The position numbers and the translations under genes were made by a program. This document shows positions 24,317 to 36,120 of a DNA stretch of 64,000 nucleotides, piece after piece. The stretch lies in contig VWND01000002.1 of NCBI GenBank assembly GCA_009599575.1, forward strand, positions 310,001-374,000. Reading direction: 5' to 3'. Origin of the DNA: Blumeriella jaapii (Eukaryota; Ascomycota; Leotiomycetes; Helotiales; Drepanopezizaceae). Below the pieces are notes generated by a model. The model ran no database searches. It was not told where the DNA came from and worked only from the letters and a program-made list of their open reading frames with translations. The number at the start of each line of letters is the position of its first letter. The stretch's first letter is position 1.

Positions 24317-26743
24317 TTACTTGGCATACTTCTGGCGGTAAAACTTGGCAGCGTTGACCATGTTGACCAACGCAGCCTTGGTCTCCGACCATTGGCGAGT
24401 CTTCAGACCGCAATCGGGGTCGATCCAGAGTTGCTCGGGCTTGAGGTATTGCAACATCTCCTCGATGCGGTCCCTGATCTCCTGCTCGGATGGGACACGG
24501 GGAGAGTGGATGTCGTAGACACCGGGGCCGATGTGGCGGGGGTAGGCCTCGTCGACAAAAACTTTGAGAAGCTTTGCATCGGACTTGGAGTTCTCGATGG
24601 AGAGGACATCGGCGTCAAGGTCGGCGATGGCGTGGAAGAAGTCTTGGAACTCAGAGTAGCAGAAGTGGGAGTGAATCTGAGTGGAGTCCTGGACGCCGGA
24701 GACCGACAGACGGAAGGACTTCACAGCCCAGTCGAGGTAGGCCTCGCGCTCCTTTCCAGCACGGAGGGGAAGACCCTCACGAAGAGCAGGCTCATCGACC
24801 TGGATGACAAAGACGCCGGCAGCCTCAAGGTCGACAACCTCATCACGGAGAGCGAGAGCAAGTTGCTCGGCCTGGACAGATTGGTGGATATCGTCACGGG
24901 GGAACGACCAGCGGAGACAGGTGATGGGACCAGTCAACATACCCTTCATGGGCTTCTTCGAAATGGAGACAGCGTACTTGGACTCCTTAACGCTCATTGG
25001 TGCAGGGCGGGAGATGTCACCGACGACGATGGGTGGGCGAACGCATCGGGAACCGTAGGATTGCACCCAGGCGTGGGTGGTGAAGGCATATCCGTCGAGG
25101 CGCTCACCAAAGTATTGCACCATGTCGTTACGCTCAGGTTCGCCGTGAACGTAGACATCAAGGTCAAGCTCCTCCTGTACCTTGACGACTTCTTGGATCT
25201 CCTTCTCGATGAATTTCTCGTACTCCTCAGCTGTGATTTCGCCTTTGGTGAACTTGTTACGCTGAATACGGATCTCCTTGGTCTGAGGGAAGGAACCGAT
25301 GGTGGTGGTAGGGAAGAGCGGCAGAGCGAGAGACTTTTGTTGGGCGGCAATACGGATAGGGAACTCGGACTTGCGGTGGTACATCTCCGGAGTGACCTTG
25401 GATTGACGCTCCTTGACCTTGGGGTCATTGGTGCGGGTAGAGCTGGCACGGGATTGCATAGACTTGGCGTTGGCCTCGAGTTGCTCGCGGACAGCAGCGG
25501 GGCCCTCGGTAACAGCCTTGGCAATGACTGCAACCTCGGAGGCCTTCTCAACAGCGAAAGAAAACCAGTCGGCAATCTCAGGGTCGAGCTTCTTCTCGCT
25601 GGCGAGAGTGTGAGGGGTGTGGAGGAGGGACGAGGAGGTGGCAACAATGACACGGTCCTTGCCGAGCTTCTGGATGGCGGTCTCGACAGTCTCGATGGCA
25701 CGCTTGAGGTTGGTCTTCCAGATGTTTCGGCCGTTGACGACACCAGCAGAAAGGATGGTCTTGTCTCCAAGAGCAGAGATCACGGTGCTCAGTTGCTCTG
25801 GATTGCGGACCAAGTCCACGTGAACAGCGTAGATGTCCTTGGGGACGGCCTCGATGTTGTGAACAATATCACCAAAGTAGGTGGCAAATACCAGCTTGGG
25901 GATCTTGTCACCAAGAGCAGCGAGCTTCTCGTAGGTGGGCTTGAAAGCCGCCTTGGTCTTCGCTGGAAGGTCCTGAACGAGGGTTGGCTCATCGATCTGG
26001 ACAGTCTCAGCACCGGCAGCCTTCAGTTGAGTGAGAAGCTCAATGTAGACTGGGAGCAGCTTCTCCAGGAGGTCAATTGGCTCGACGGTCTGGTCACGAT
26101 CCGCCTTTCCGAGTTGGAGGAAAGAGACTGGGCCGACGAGGACGGGGCGGGTGATAATGCCGGCCTCCTTGGCCTCGATGAACTCCACAACAGCCTTGGG
26201 CTTGGCCGAGAGCTTGAAAGTCTGGTCGTTCTGGAGGGTGGGCTTGACATAGTGGTAGTTCGAGTCGAACCACTTCACCATCTCCAAGGAAGGAACATCA
26301 ACGCCCTCGCGTTGGAGACCACGGCCCATAGCAAAGTATTCGTCGACTGGGTTGAGGTTGTACTTGGTGTATCTGGGGGGACGGCCTACGCGCACACGAC
26401 GTTAGCATGCTCACACCGTGTCGGTGCCGGGGATAAGCTTACACCGAAGTCCTGGATCTGATGGAGAACTTGGTCGTAGAGAGCAAAGTCGTTGCTGGGG
26501 ATAACATCGACACCAGCATTCTTCTGGATGTTCCAGTGCTCGAGACGGAGTCTCTTGGCCTCGGTCAGGAGATCGGCCTGGGAGAGCTTGCCGCCCCAGT
26601 ATGCCTCTGTCGCCTTCTTCAGCTCACGGAGAGCTCCCATGCGGGGGAAACCGAGGATGGATCTGTGGCAGACGGTGAGGTTAGCATATTGTAGCTGTAC
26701 CGTATGTTGGGTCCGAGGTAGATTTCACTCACGATTGAACCAT
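24317..26743 (-). CDS. MET6: Cobalamin-independent methionine synthase
   Basis: Transfers a methyl group from 5-methyltetrahydropteroyltri-L-glutamate to homocysteine to make methionine, in the cytosol. Three exons: 26743-26733 (only 11 bases, encoding MVQ and part of Ser), 26662-26445 and 26385-24317, giving 765 residues, the expected length. The first intron joins MVQS to SILGFPRMGALRELKKATE, the conserved start of the family. The zinc and homocysteine ligands are all present with the exact E. coli MetE spacing: His650 and Cys652 (HSHFCYSEF), Glu674 (SIEN) and Cys735 (DPDCGLKTR). The folate-side motif TTTIGSFPQTKEIR is also present. The second intron starts at a GTGTAA donor. Strong codon bias suggests high expression and explains a 750-codon open frame on the opposite strand. 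The symbol follows yeast usage. Confidence 0.96.
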
Positions 26744-29311
26744 GCTGGCGGTGGTGAAGAGTCGTGAGAAGATTCGGAAAATTTGCGAGAGACTCGAGGC
26801 AACACGACTGATAGCGTGCTTGAAGTGATGGAATGTGTTCGGTCACGGAAGAGGGGCAAATATCGACTTATTTGGTCGTTGTTGGTGCTGCTGCTGTTGC
26901 TGTCGCGGTCAGAGCGACACAGGTGTAGATGTGCAAAGGTCTATCTGGAGCCCTCGGATGCGGATCGAGGGAAAGATGTAGAAGAAGTGAGGAGGAAAAT
27001 TGGTATGTGGGAAGGTTTTTTTTGGGTTTTCAAGTGCGAGAGGAGGGGATGGCTTGGCGCACACACGCTGGAGGGGCTGGCCTGCGAACTTGTGTGCTTT
27101 GGGCGTAGCGCCTCACGTGGCGGCAGCTTCGATTTGACTTTGACAACTCAGGAAGTATATCTTGACGATGATACATCGTCGTTGATGTCTTCTCGTAGGG
27201 GTTTCCATGTATTGATGGATGGCATTCAAGCAGGGTCTAGCTGGAAACAGCGACGTTGTGCTCGAGGTTCATCAAAGCCTGCCTGGTGGACAAGTGTTGA
27301 TTTGTTTACTTAGCATTGTCACCAATCATCCGAACGGAAACAAAGGATCCTTCACGCTGCGTGTATGTACAGTACTGTAGATCAAATGGCGTGCTTCCGG
27401 CTGCAAGCTGGCTGTTATCTCCCGGCCTCTGATCACGAGACTTATGATTTGCTGCCGGCAATTTGTCGCAGGCGAACTTTGCTCCCTTTCGGCTTATCTG
27501 GCTGAGCATCAAGCGAGCAGGACGATACAGTAGAGTCATCACCCATCACTGTTCTTGTCATTTCGATGTTCGGCTGTCGTTGCTGGTCTTCTATGTTTTA
27601 CAATCTTTGAACTGTCTTCCTGCTTGTCACAATGATTTATCTGCTCTGCGTTGAACCCTGTCTTTCTGTCCTGAAGGTGTGTCATGGCGATAACCTACTG
27701 TTGTCAGTGTCTGTCTGCATGGGACGAACCTCGATTCCATCCTCTTGTACTCACCTGCTTCTCGAGCAATTTCAGAAAACATTCAACCGGGCTTTGCTGA
27801 TGAAAATCCCAAGTTTTTCTCTCCGTTTCTCGCTTCACTTGCCGAACTATCCAGATAACAACAAACCTAATAAAAATGCCCACCGCCTCGCTAGCTACAG
27901 AACTGCACACTTTCCCCACAGGCTCATACAACATCTACGCCCTTAAACCGTGAACATAGTGCCTAACTCTACCCTCTCGTACCATCTCCCCTTGCTTCAT
28001 CATCTTTTCTAATGTAGTAGAAAACTTGCCGTTCCGCTCAGCTCTGGGCTCGGTGCATTTCTCTATTCCAATCGAGTCTTAGATTCAACGACGGACTTGT
28101 GCAAGCCCAAAAAATTAGCGTGAATAGATGATCCGTCTTGGTAACGAGTCTCTCTGGAGTTTGGATACAAACATAGAATGTTGAGTCAGTCAGTTGTATA
28201 TCGCCTACGTATGTCTTTCAATCAAGTCATCATCCTTCTGTAAAAGCTGGCTTTAGCTGCGAGCGAGACAAATAGACATCCCCACCCACATGTTTCCCAA
28301 AGTCCGACCTCGAAGTATCGCCCTGGAGTTCGGGCAAAAATGATTCGGGGAAAGAGTCTCAGGCTGTTTAGGGTCCAAGTCACTCTTTTCTACCAGAAAG
28401 CCATCTAACAATTCTGCTTGTAGGACCACAGCTGTCAATGACAGCCAAACCGGAAAGAAACAATCTTGGTTCGAAGCCTGAAAGTTGAAGGCAAGGAGCT
28501 TCTTAAATTTTGGCCGAACCTCGAAAAGCAGGAACTGGATAATGTTTTCCCCGTCCCAAAATAATATCGCCAAAAAAAAAAAGATCGAAACGGCAAAACT
28601 TCTCTAGAAGCCCGCATATTCAGAGGTGCCAATTGCACATTGAATAAGGGGGTTCTAGATATCAAACCTAATTGAATAGGTTTCCTCGGTTACTCATCAA
28701 TGCCCACTAGTTCGATCGTAAACGACATGCCCAATCATGCCATCACGCCCCTAGATGAATATAGACGGAAATTTCAGTTACATAAAGGTGACTCTGAACT
28801 CTTTTCCCGAAAATTGTGGATTGTGGGAACGTGGCTGAATCGGGCACGCTTTCAGCACGTGACGTGCTTCCCGAAGTCTTGCGCACTACAAACAGCCCTC
28901 CCTCCACCCGTTTGCGTTTTACGTAGACAGACTTATACAACAAGACAAGGGGCAATACTCACTTGTGTTTTCATGACGGAGACCTGTCATGAATGGATGA
29001 CCCGATATGCCAGGTACACAATAGTGAGCAGCGCTGCGTGATGGACCACAGCATCTCAAATCCCAGGCAGACTTTTATCACTATCTCTATCGCTTGTTAT
29101 TTTGGCAGTTTGATTTCTTCTATCATATTCTTTCCCATTCTTGTGTCTCGTTGGCTTTTGGAGCCACTTGGTCATTAGTGATATGTGTCAAAGCCCAGGG
29201 ATGGGCATTGCTGCTTCTGGGTATTAATCTGCCCCCGACCAGAAGAAGCCTTTGAGGTTTTCAGAGCACAGGAACCGAGGTGAAAACACAATCACCTTTC
29301 TGTGTCTGCCG
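26744..29311. other. Intergenic region
   Basis: Promoter side of the methionine synthase gene and downstream flank of the monooxygenase gene. Open frames (for example 26783-27313 plus, 28253-28573 minus) have no recognisable motif. No repeats or RNA genes identified. Confidence 0.45.
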
Positions 29312-30879
29312 TTATAGTTTCCCCTTGCTTCTACTTTCTGTACCGAAAACATTTTCAAGGCCATCCTGTGACTAGATGCGAGTGTCAGTACGCCATAGCT
29401 ATGCTATACTTTGGCTTCAAGTGCAGCACCGAACAAATGGCACGCTTACCGCTTTTCGAAAGTCGTACTCATAGAGCCACTCCAGTCCTCCGCCAGCCTT
29501 CCAGTACTCGTGCCTGGGATTCCTGGGATCCATTCTCTGGGCCATTTTCTCGTCCCGCTTCTTCTGTTCCGGGCCGTCAGGCATGACTTTGTACTGGCCA
29601 GTCAGCAAAGCAGCAGCTTGGATGCGTTCTGCCCTCGGCTTTCTGATCTTTTCATACGATTTTAACGCTGCCGGGATATCGGACACCGATCTTGCTCGGG
29701 AGATGCACTCCGAGAGTACGCCTCCGTCTTCCACCGCGCTCGCTGCTCCAGCGCCCAGATGTGGAACAAGTGCATGCGCAGCATCGCCCAACAGAGCGAC
29801 TGTCCCACTCTCACTGATCCACGTTTTCAGAGGTGGTAGGTGGGCAATCTTCCAGATGAAGCAGTCCTCCGGCTTCACCAAGTTAACGAGTTTGCGTACT
29901 CGAGGCTCGAATGTGGATACACATTGCTGCATGGCTTCTATAGACCCCTTTCGGAACGAACTGGTGGAATTGGCAGCGAGCGTGTCGAGAGATTGGACCA
30001 CAGGATCGTTTAGTGATGGGTAGAATATCAAAGTCAGACGGTAGTAGGAGGCGGAACTGTCTGGCCCGCAGATCATTTGCCGCCCTGGCCCATACCAACC
30101 TAGCGTTGCTGTCAGAAATGTGACACGAAAGGGAGTGCGGACTCTGGGTCTCAGGCGCCGAGACATGAACTTTGTGAAATCTTACTGTGGATGGCACCGC
30201 CTTCCATAAGTTCAACTGTCAAGGGATCGCTTCTCATTGCATCGCCACTTATGGTGCTTTGATATGCAACGCTTTCTGGGATTGGTTGAATGTCGATCCC
30301 ACCAAGAACTGCCTTTCTCACAGTCGACTTTATACCTACCACAATCAGCGTGTTTCTCGTTTCTCCAAATATAGGTAGGTAGTCTTATCGCTTACCATCT
30401 GCTCCGATAATCACGTCTCCGCTGACAGTTTCTCCACTTTCTAAGGTCACCGAGGGAGTCTTCTCGTCGGTGCTTCTTACCCGGCTCGAAAGCCTCACTT
30501 CGACGCCCATTTCAACAGCCAAGTCAAACAACAGTCTCTGGTACTTGGCTCTAGGTATCGCCATGACAGGGTATCCGAACATCCCCTCCATAGCTCCATA
30601 GCTCACTTCCTCCAGCACTGTCCCGTCCTGCCAGCGAAACGTCGTGTTCCCAACCGGTGCACTCTCAGCGTATTTGAATACCTCCCATATGCCATAGGAG
30701 TCTAACACACGAGCCGCGTTCGGTGGTATGATCAGACTGCCTCCGAGGGTCTGAAGGACTGAGGTGCTCTCGAGGACCGTCACATGGTGGCCGTGTTTCC
30801 GTAGACCGATAGATGCGGCTAGGCCAGCGACGCCCCCTCCGACTACAATGATGCGGAATCTGGACGTCTCTGATCGCAT
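29312..30879 (-). CDS. FAD-dependent aromatic-ring monooxygenase (salicylate-hydroxylase-like)
   Basis: Class A flavoprotein monooxygenase, expected to hydroxylate an aromatic or related substrate using NAD(P)H and O2. Exons: 30879-30396, 30335-30186, 30099-29450, and probably 29371-29312, giving 447 residues. The last intron has a good donor (GTAAGC), a TACTGAC-like branch site and a CATCTAG acceptor. If it is not spliced, the protein ends at 29417 after 438 residues. The Rossmann motif is GGGVAGLAA (residues 14-22), the DG motif IIGADGIKSTVR spans the first intron (about 157-168), and the second FAD motif LLGDAAHALVPHLGAGA starts near residue 314. The start at 30879 places the FAD motif at the usual distance from the N-terminus. 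The substrate is unknown. It sits beside other accessory-type genes rather than a recognisable biosynthetic core enzyme. Confidence 0.85.
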
Positions 30880-31360
30880 ACTTCCAAAGAGAAGAGGGAG
30901 AAGATTTATGATGGATGAAATGAAAACGACGGGATGATTAACGTGAAGGTCATGACAAAGCACTATTTACATAAGCGAGAAAGAGACAGTACTACCGTAC
31001 TTCGTCTACCAAATCTCGACCGAGTGTAACTTGTATCGTAGTGAATGACAAGATGCTTCGCACGACAGAAATCAAAATCTCGTGAAGGTGTAGTTGAAAG
31101 TCCATTTCCTCGATGGGAGTGAGGTTCTGAGCTCAGCATATCACGTGCTTTTCTCCATCAAATTAGCGCATCGTTTCTTTTTCCAACGTAGCAACACACA
31201 ACGACCAGCCTCAGCCGTTGCTCAGAGCCAGGACTGCGAGTTGCCTACATATCAACTTGTCATCTTGACCGGAGACAGGCTGCCGAACCCAAGCCCGAAG
31301 CCAGAGACCAATGGATTTATTCACGGCCGTAGGGCTGTTGCACGTGCTTAGGTGGAGGAA
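30880..31360. other. Spacer between divergent genes
   Basis: Short intergenic stretch between the monooxygenase and the DUF6604-like gene, presumably with both promoters. No specific site recognised. Confidence 0.4.
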
Positions 31361-32408
31361 ATGATCTCTCAGCTACTGCGTACAAATTATCGACTGTACA
31401 AAAGAAATACCAAGATCTTCACGGCCTGGCTTGCGGAAGCTGCTATATCTGATGGCTCTTCTGCCCCCAGCTTGGGCGTTCAAACGCCAAACACTCTCGA
31501 TCACGCCTCTGGTGCTCCCCGAACAGCAAGCTCCGGTTTAAAATCAAGAGGGCAAGCCAGAAGGTCTCGAGCTAAGTTGCGTACGCATTCAGGAACAGTC
31601 GCACCACTGTATGGACATCAAATTTACGTCAAGCAAGCTATGAAGGTGGCGGCGAAAGGAACGAAGGTAGGGATCGCGTCCCAAAAAAGTCAAAGATGTA
31701 CTGAAGCATGATCCGCTGCTGATACAACCCTAGCTTCCGGATTCTATCTTCGCGGCAGCGCAGCATTCTATCAGAGGGCGTACTCTGACCAACGAATGGT
31801 TGTCTTTGATTAGCCGAGATCCCAACCCTTATTTCAACAGGACTCATGTGCATTTCGTGCGCATACTTGAGACGGCTCTTATGATTTTGAAACCCAATTC
31901 AGGTCTCTCGATTACGAAAGAAAATTTACCTATCATGTGGGCGTCTAAATGGCGTAGCATGCACATCTTACTCAAGTGGTGGACGCTGTTCCGCACATAT
32001 TGCTTAGTCTGGCACCTGCAACGAACGACTCCAAAGCAGCCAGCATGGAGCAGTTCCACGGGAGCTGAAGGTCAGGACTTATCTGTACTCCAAGGTACTT
32101 CACCGAAGAAACGTTCCCGAAGAAGAACACGCCCTGTAGGTCAAAGGGTACCGGGGGCCCGTGTAGGATGGCCAATAAATCGACTCCCGACACGGAGGCG
32201 AAAAACTGCGAGCCCGGGAACGAGAATGGTCCCGGAGCCGCAAAGGAAGTTGCCGCGGATCATCAGCTTGCCGCCGGACCCGGCACTGAAGCTCCAAAGC
32301 AGACCACAGGTTATTCTCAGCTCAAATGCGCCCGTCAAACTGGCAATCAAGCAGAAAAAGACCATCTCCTTAGCTCGGCCGAGCCTCCGGACGGTATCTA
32401 CGATATGA
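31361..32408 (+). pseudogene. DUF6604-like N-terminal fragment, probably a truncated or decayed gene
   Basis: From the ATG at 31361 the frame reads NYRLYKRNTKIFTAWLAEAA, which matches the start of fungal DUF6604 proteins (a Tyr-Lys-x-x-Thr then TWLAExA helix). A 67-bp intron (31667-31733, GTAGGG..CTAG) joins it to LPDSIFAAAQHSIRGRTLTNEW and then FNRTHVHFVRILETALMILKP, the expected next block of the domain. After about 31905 the reading frame continues to 32408, but the translation becomes basic and low-quality and no longer resembles the family, whose members are usually much longer. I therefore suspect truncation, or missed introns and frameshifts. The function of DUF6604 proteins is unknown. 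The alternative is a short functional gene. Confidence 0.45.
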
Positions 32409-33239
32409 TTCGTACTAAAAAGAGGTTGTGTCGAGCTAGATAACACCGTGAAGCTTGAGCGGCCAGGTAAGAGGGACCTGACTCTGAGACAAGATAGCTT
32501 GTGATGGTGGATGGTGGGTTTCGGACTGTAGCACCATCTGCGTTGTGTATACGCTGGTCGTTTGTCTCGTATATAGTCATTTGACGGACTGTAGCACTCT
32601 TGAATTTAAGAGGCTCGCCCGAGCTTTTCAAAGCGTGGAAGAAGAGGTGCTGGAGGAGACAGGGTTCCACGGGAGATATCGATGAGGACTGGCAGGATGC
32701 TCCGTGATGTGCATCTTGTAATACATGTTAGGCCCCAAGCCTGCACGGAACAGGGTCCGAGACATGGTGTACAAATAAATAGGTATGTATGCATTCATAC
32801 TTCTGAACTTAGCTTTCCAAAATCTTGCTCCCGAGCACTGCTAATGCCTTCGTACCATTAAGAAGCCTGCAATGTTTACCCCCAAACTAAGTAGCAGGGC
32901 AATCGAGCTTGAACTCGCCACGTAAGACTACACAATTACCGGCAGAGTTGCAGTTTAGTTGGACAACAGCGCCAACACATTCCACGAAGAAAAAGTCAGG
33001 ATCCGAGAGTCGAACTATGGGCCACTTTACAAATCAGGTTCAAGGTCCCACAGGATAAAGCTACGAGCAAGAAATTTCGAATCTATCATATCACTGACAC
33101 AGAACATTCTTCGATAGCCATCATTTCGACCCCGACTATCATTTGTGGCTAGAGCAAGATTCCCACTATCGCATTGCACCGTCCTCAACCTTCTTACAGA
33201 CAGTGGAACTCCTTTCCCTCGAGAAGAGAAAAATCTTCA
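32409..33239. other. Intergenic region
   Basis: No gene recognised. A GTTCGACTC string on the minus strand near 33016, followed by a T-run, resembles the end of a tRNA gene, but no A box or acceptor stem matches. Confidence 0.4.
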
Positions 33240-34475
33240 TCAGAGCTTTGACTTCAATCCCCGAGCCGGACTTTCATCCCTTCTCGCGGATCCATTTGTA
33301 GCACCAGTAGCGAGAGTACTCAGTTCTGCCGCCAGTGCAAACCCAGCAATCGTCTCAGCAAGTGCCCACTTCTTGCCCGCTCCCGAGCATCCCATAAACT
33401 CGAGGGCTTCTTTCTGGGTCGGGTACTCTGTCGCACCTCCTACAGTACCGACAAGCAGAGAGGGCAGGAATAGGCTCAGCGTCAATTCCTCCGTCTCTTC
33501 GTCGTACTCTCCTGTGAGATGCGAAGATGCCGACTCAGGAGCAGACGCGACGTCTTGTCCACAGGAGATAAACATTGCGGCAATGATACGCGAGGTGCTG
33601 AGGCCCTGTCTCGCATGGCCATGCCTCGTCCCGTCTTCTTCGATCCCCGAGAGCGCGGCCTTCAGCGTTGCAGTGGAACACCCAAGCATCTTCTCGCTGA
33701 CTTCGCTCGAAACCGTGCCCCAGGCAGTGACCGCCACACCTCTTGGTTCCGGCGAAGATCCCCCAGCAGACGTCCTGGCCCCTGCGGTCCCCGGCTCTAT
33801 CACAACGTCTTGCAGTCCTTTCGGACGATGCTCGAGCACGAGCGCCGAGCACGCGGCTTCGGTAGCTAAGGTTGTCCAATTCCTTCTCGCTGCTGTGTCG
33901 CCGTACGCATACGCGAACTCGACATGGACTGAAGTGCCGCTGACGTGGGGGCTGACGGATACCAGACTCCTGCGCCCCGTCGTCCGCTCTGCAATGTCCT
34001 TGAGATGCTGGAAATGGGCAGGCACAGTGGCGTAGAACTCCAGCGCATCAGCAACCGTGGAGAACGTGAATACCGGGCTGCGAGCGAGGCTGTCTTTGAG
34101 CGCCGAAGCCGAGACGCCCCTGCAAGCGGAAAAGGCCTTGCATCCGCGAGAGCATGAGGCGACGAGGTTGGTTTTGCCTGTTGCGAGAGGCGCGGAAAGG
34201 CTCGTCAGGTTTTGATGGGTGCCGTTGAACGTGAGGGGTCCCGCGAGACCTAGAGGTACGGAGGTGAAACCGATGCAGTTCTCGATTTCTATGCCGTCGG
34301 TTGGAAGGACGTTTCCAGATATCTTGGGGAGCAGTTGGATTTGAAGGCTGGATTTCGATGGCGGTGCCGTCGTTGGTGGAAGAGCAGTTACTTCGTTGGC
34401 TCTTGGTTGCGACTGTGATCCCGTGATCAAGTTCACAATCAACGGTTTCTCTGGTGATTCGGGGTTCGAAGGCAT
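33240..34475 (-). CDS. HMG-CoA-reductase-like protein, predicted catalytically inactive
   Basis: Single exon, 411 residues, with the fold signature of class I HMG-CoA reductase but no membrane domain. Recognisable blocks in order: ENCIGFTSVPLGLAGPL (65-81), PLATGKTNLVASCSRGCKA (96-114), GDTAARRN at the place of GDAMGMNM (192-199), IIAAMFISCGQD (297-308), LPSLLVGTVGG (338-347) and LAETIAGFALAAELS (372-386). In active enzymes the second block reads ATTEG with a catalytic Glu; here the aligned residue is Lys101. The DKK motif with the catalytic Lys is missing around residues 236-246. The C-terminal catalytic His (SHMxHNR) is absent. Only the Asp of GQD (308) remains. The long uninterrupted frame argues against a pseudogene in the ordinary sense, so a binding or regulatory role, or a changed reaction, is inferred. 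A 297-codon open frame on the other strand is a shadow. Confidence 0.82.
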   Translation of the reverse strand: MPSNPESPEKPLIVNLITGSQSQPRANEVTALPPTTAPPSKSSLQIQLLPKISGNVLPTDGIEIENCIGFTSVPLGLAGPLTFNGTHQNLTSLSAPLATGKTNLVASCSRGCKAFSACRGVSASALKDSLARSPVFTFSTVADALEFYATVPAHFQHLKDIAERTTGRRSLVSVSPHVSGTSVHVEFAYAYGDTAARRNWTTLATEAACSALVLEHRPKGLQDVVIEPGTAGARTSAGGSSPEPRGVAVTAWGTVSSEVSEKMLGCSTATLKAALSGIEEDGTRHGHARQGLSTSRIIAAMFISCGQDVASAPESASSHLTGEYDEETEELTLSLFLPSLLVGTVGGATEYPTQKEALEFMGCSGAGKKWALAETIAGFALAAELSTLATGATNGSARRDESPARGLKSKL

Positions 34476-36120
34476 GTTCGGTGGCTTTTAGGTAAAGGTG
34501 ATCAAAGCAGGATACTCAGCAAGCTTCCCGAGGAGTAGATTGCGGACAAGGTAGTTCTAGGAAGACAAGCATGGGCAATGAGAGATTCAAACGGAGACTT
34601 GAAGCCCATATCCTTCAGCCGTTGCAGTTTGAGTGTTAGGCTATTTGAAAATCGCTGGTACCTTCTCTGAGAAACAGTTATTGCATGGGATTTCAAGCTT
34701 TCTGAGCTGCATGTAGGCCCGACCCGCGTCGCATGTTCGTTCGCCTTTGGGACCCGCCAATGGATTCTGTCCACGAGCTACCATGTTATCAGTAGAGACT
34801 TAGCGAGCCTCCTTAGCTCTGTACAGCACCTCAATCTTGAATTCCTGCTTGCGGGGTATCGGATGAACCGCTGAAGTCTCTGGCTAATCGCTCCACGACG
34901 TGATACCGTGATACGAGCCACGACGGTGTAGCTAAGCGAGCTGACGGAGCTGTCAACACTGACTCAGTCCAGCGCCAAATAGCGTCCAACGTGCTGGTCT
35001 ACGTCCAGTGACCCTACAAAGATAACTAGAAGCACACCTCGCGGTTGTGAATCACGGCTACTTCATTTTTAGGTGTCTTCCAGATTTTGTCTTCGACGAC
35101 CTTCGAGTTTCGCAGTCCTTGTCCTGCCAGTCTTTGGAGTACATGAATTTCCAAAATTGAGTTAGAGAACCTTTTCGGCGTCAAAAAGCCGAATGAGAGG
35201 TCCTAAAATTAGATGTGAAACCTTTAGATCTGAGCAATACTCCCGAGAGTCCACCACGGTGGGATTTCTGCTGCACACTTCCACGAACAACACTTTACAA
35301 GTCCAACTGAAGGGCCACTACTTTCTCTATTTCGGACGTGGTCGTTGGGATTCTCATCTCTGCTGTAGAATTCAAAGTGGACAAAGAGCTTGGTGAGCTC
35401 TTGCGACTGATGCAAAGAGGACGCGGAGCAAAATACTTGGTTGAGTGTGATTCTACGCTGCCACCTGACACTTCGCTTTACAACACCATTTTATCGCGTG
35501 TACATACTCTTTTGCTTGGGTTGAATTTACGAAGAGAAATACGTTCGAGTAACAAGGCATTCTTGCATCTAGCCAAAGGGCGCTCAAGGGAAAACATGCG
35601 GTCGATTTCCACAAGGCTTTGCTGACGTGTAAGAATTCAGTTGTCGAGCGTCTTCAGAGACAGAAATCATGGCACACTATTGCAGACGTGTAAGTTCTGA
35701 TATAAGACAACTTTTTGACACCGCGTCTGCTGCTTGATTTGTTGCTGGTATGCATCTTGCGAGTCGGTCAAGGAGGTATGGCTCTTAAGACCTACAGTAC
35801 AGTACAGTACCAGGTCACGTGTGCAGAGGGATGTCCCGAGGTCCTTCGCGCATCGAGAGATGATCTTGAAGAGAACTCACGAAATAGAAAAGAACGTTAT
35901 CTTTTCCATTCAACAAGGGCCAGATGTTCCAATCTGTGGCATCAACGGTGGTTAGCAGTAGGCAGGATGGTGAAGCTTCAACTTGATGCCCTGAGGAGGG
36001 GTAGTTGGGCCTTAGACACAAGGCATCACAGAATGAAGTCATCGCCGTCTCGAGTTTCTGCCCGAACGCGTGCACAACACCATCTGAAGCGCGTCGCCAG
36101 TTCTGCTGCTCATAGTAGCC
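34476..36120. other. Intergenic region upstream of palA
   Basis: No supported gene. Frames at 35193-35396, 35338-35625 and 35715-36190 lack motifs; the last simply runs into the second palA exon. It includes a CAGTACAGTACAGTAC run at about 35796-35811, the leftmost strong example of the word family that fills the region beyond 46 kb. Confidence 0.45.

Noticed and set aside
24209..26461. 750-codon open frame on the plus strand across the methionine synthase gene
   Set aside because: Exact antisense of MET6. Strong codon bias removes stop codons from the opposite strand. The translation is low-complexity Leu/Gly/Asp/Val-rich with no domain.
28253..28573. 106-codon minus-strand frame between MET6 and the monooxygenase
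   Set aside because: No recognisable motif, no supporting splice structure, in an AT-leaning spacer.
32990..33030. GTTCGACTC followed by a T-run on the minus strand, tRNA-like 3-prime end
   Set aside because: No A box, no T-stem pairing, no acceptor stem.
33145..34035. 297-codon plus-strand frame over the HMGR-like gene
   Set aside because: Antisense shadow. The minus strand has clear family motifs; this one is Ser/Pro/Val-rich with none.
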